14,365 nt of DNA from contig JBOGGX010000207.1 of the NCBI GenBank assembly GCA_050744245.1, forward strand, positions 1-14,365, given 5' to 3'. Numbering within the stretch: position 1 is the first letter of the stretch; every line of letters starts with the position of its first letter. The notes beneath the pieces are model-generated. The model did not search any database. It worked only from the letters and a program-made list of their open reading frames with translations, and was not told where the DNA came from. This stretch comes from JBOGGX01 sp050744245 (GTDB taxonomy: Bacteria > Actinomycetota > Acidimicrobiia > Acidimicrobiales > JBOGGX01). This document shows, piece by piece, positions 13,778 through 14,365 of the stretch. Both the position numbers and the translations under genes were made by a program.

Positions 13778-14365
13778 TCAGCCCTGGCGGTGCCAGTCGG
13801 TGGCGAAGCGGCGGCGGCGGTCGTGCCGTTCGATGGCCAGCCGCACCAGCTCGTCGAGCAGCTTCGGGTAGGGGAGCCCCGACGCATCCCACAGCTTGGG
13901 GTACATCGAGATCGGGGTGAACCCGGGGATGGTGTTGAGCTCGTTCACCAGGAAGCCTCGGCCACCCTCCTCGAAGAAGAAGTCGGCCCGGGCCATGCCC
14001 TCGCAGCGCAGGACCTGGAACGCGGCCACAGCCAGCTCGCGCACCCGGTCGCTGTCGGCGGGATCCAGCGGCGCAGGCACCAACAGCCGGCTGGAATCGT
14101 CGAGGTACTTGCCTTCGTAGTCGTAGAACTCGTGGCTCGGGACGATCTCTCCCGGCACCGAGGCCCGAGGCTCGGCGTTGCCCAGCACCGCCACCTCGAT
14201 CTCGCGGCCCGAGATCCCTTCCTCGATCACGATGAGCTCGTCGTACTGCGCGGCCAGCGTCACCGCCTCGGCCAGCCCGTTCGGCGACGCGACCTTGCTG
14301 ACCCCGATCGACGAGCCCAGGTTCGCCGGCTTGACGAACACCGGATAAGCCAGACCCGTCTCGAC
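13778..14365 (-). CDS. ddl: D-alanine--D-alanine ligase, C-terminal part (5' end outside the window)
   Basis: Joins two D-alanines with ATP to make the dipeptide end of the peptidoglycan stem. The 195 visible residues are the ATP-grasp half: FVKPANLGSSIGVSK near the beginning (ATP lid and Ser-Ser-Ile-Gly motif), IVIEEGISGREIEVAVLGN, YDYEGKYLDDSSRLLVPAPL (omega-loop, Tyr and Lys), ARADFFFEE, and the metal-site NELNTIPGFTPISMYPKLW. The frame is open through the right edge, with no start codon needed inside, so about 150-170 residues lie beyond. It ends 10 bases from the stop of the DUF4349 remnant, tail to tail, with no obvious terminator between. The essential residues visible are intact, so the gene is presumably functional. 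Confidence 0.97.
   Translation of the reverse strand, partial: VETGLAYPVFVKPANLGSSIGVSKVASPNGLAEAVTLAAQYDELIVIEEGISGREIEVAVLGNAEPRASVPGEIVPSHEFYDYEGKYLDDSSRLLVPAPLDPADSDRVRELAVAAFQVLRCEGMARADFFFEEGGRGFLVNELNTIPGFTPISMYPKLWDASGLPYPKLLDELVRLAIERHDRRRRFATDWHRQG

Noticed and set aside
13134..13871. A 245-codon plus-strand frame across the DUF4349 remnant
   Set aside because: Proline-, serine- and arginine-rich shadow; the DUF4349 signature reads in the other two frames.
1..14365. tRNA, rRNA, CRISPR arrays, insertion sequences or attachment sites
   Set aside because: No cloverleaf-like sequence, regularly spaced repeat, transposase motif or long direct repeat was seen by eye on either strand.

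Overview
The window is GC-rich DNA with almost exclusively G or C at third codon positions and very short intergenic gaps. The gene content suggests an actinomycete-type bacterium (Actinomycetota): divergent glgC and a GT4 glycogen synthase, a DinB-like TIGR03086-type protein, a DUF4349 remnant and probable leaderless starts. An Acidimicrobiia-like lineage is a guess from overall feel, not shown by any marker.

Layout from left to right. (1) Bases 1-5928, minus strand: a tightly packed four-gene operon read from right to left. It encodes a fatty acyl-CoA reductase fused to a HAD domain, a zinc-type MDR dehydrogenase, a divergent LarA-like (lactate racemase/DUF2088) protein, and a PlsC-type acyltransferase cut by the window edge. 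Every junction overlaps by 1 or 4 bases. (2) Bases 5929-6043: the operon's control region, with a 16-base palindrome and a near-perfect Shine-Dalgarno. (3) Bases 6044-8464: glgC (minus) and glgM/glgA (plus), back to back across 33 bases. (4) Bases 8465-8850: a strong hairpin after glgM and an orphan coding fragment. (5) Bases 8851-11077, minus: a DinB-like protein followed one base later by phosphoglucomutase. (6) Bases 11120-11757: a TetR-family regulator whose start codon abuts a palindrome nearly identical to the one in front of the lipid operon. (7) Bases 11800-13011, minus: an acyl-CoA dehydrogenase. (8) Bases 13118-13767, plus: a broken DUF4349 gene. (9) Bases 13778-14365, minus: the C-terminal half of D-alanine--D-alanine ligase, running off the right edge.

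How the genes work together. pgm, glgC and glgM cover glucose-6-phosphate to glucose-1-phosphate to ADP-glucose to alpha-glucan or maltose-1-phosphate. The left operon looks like a lipid module in which an acyl thioester is reduced to aldehyde or alcohol and a glycerolipid or similar acceptor is acylated. The MDR enzyme and the LarA-like protein supply unknown redox and stereochemical steps. The shared palindrome suggests that the TetR protein at 11134 represses both itself and this operon 5 kb away. That operon, with its unusual LarA-like and HAD proteins, is the best candidate here for an undescribed system. All functional statements come from reading motifs by eye; no database search was possible.
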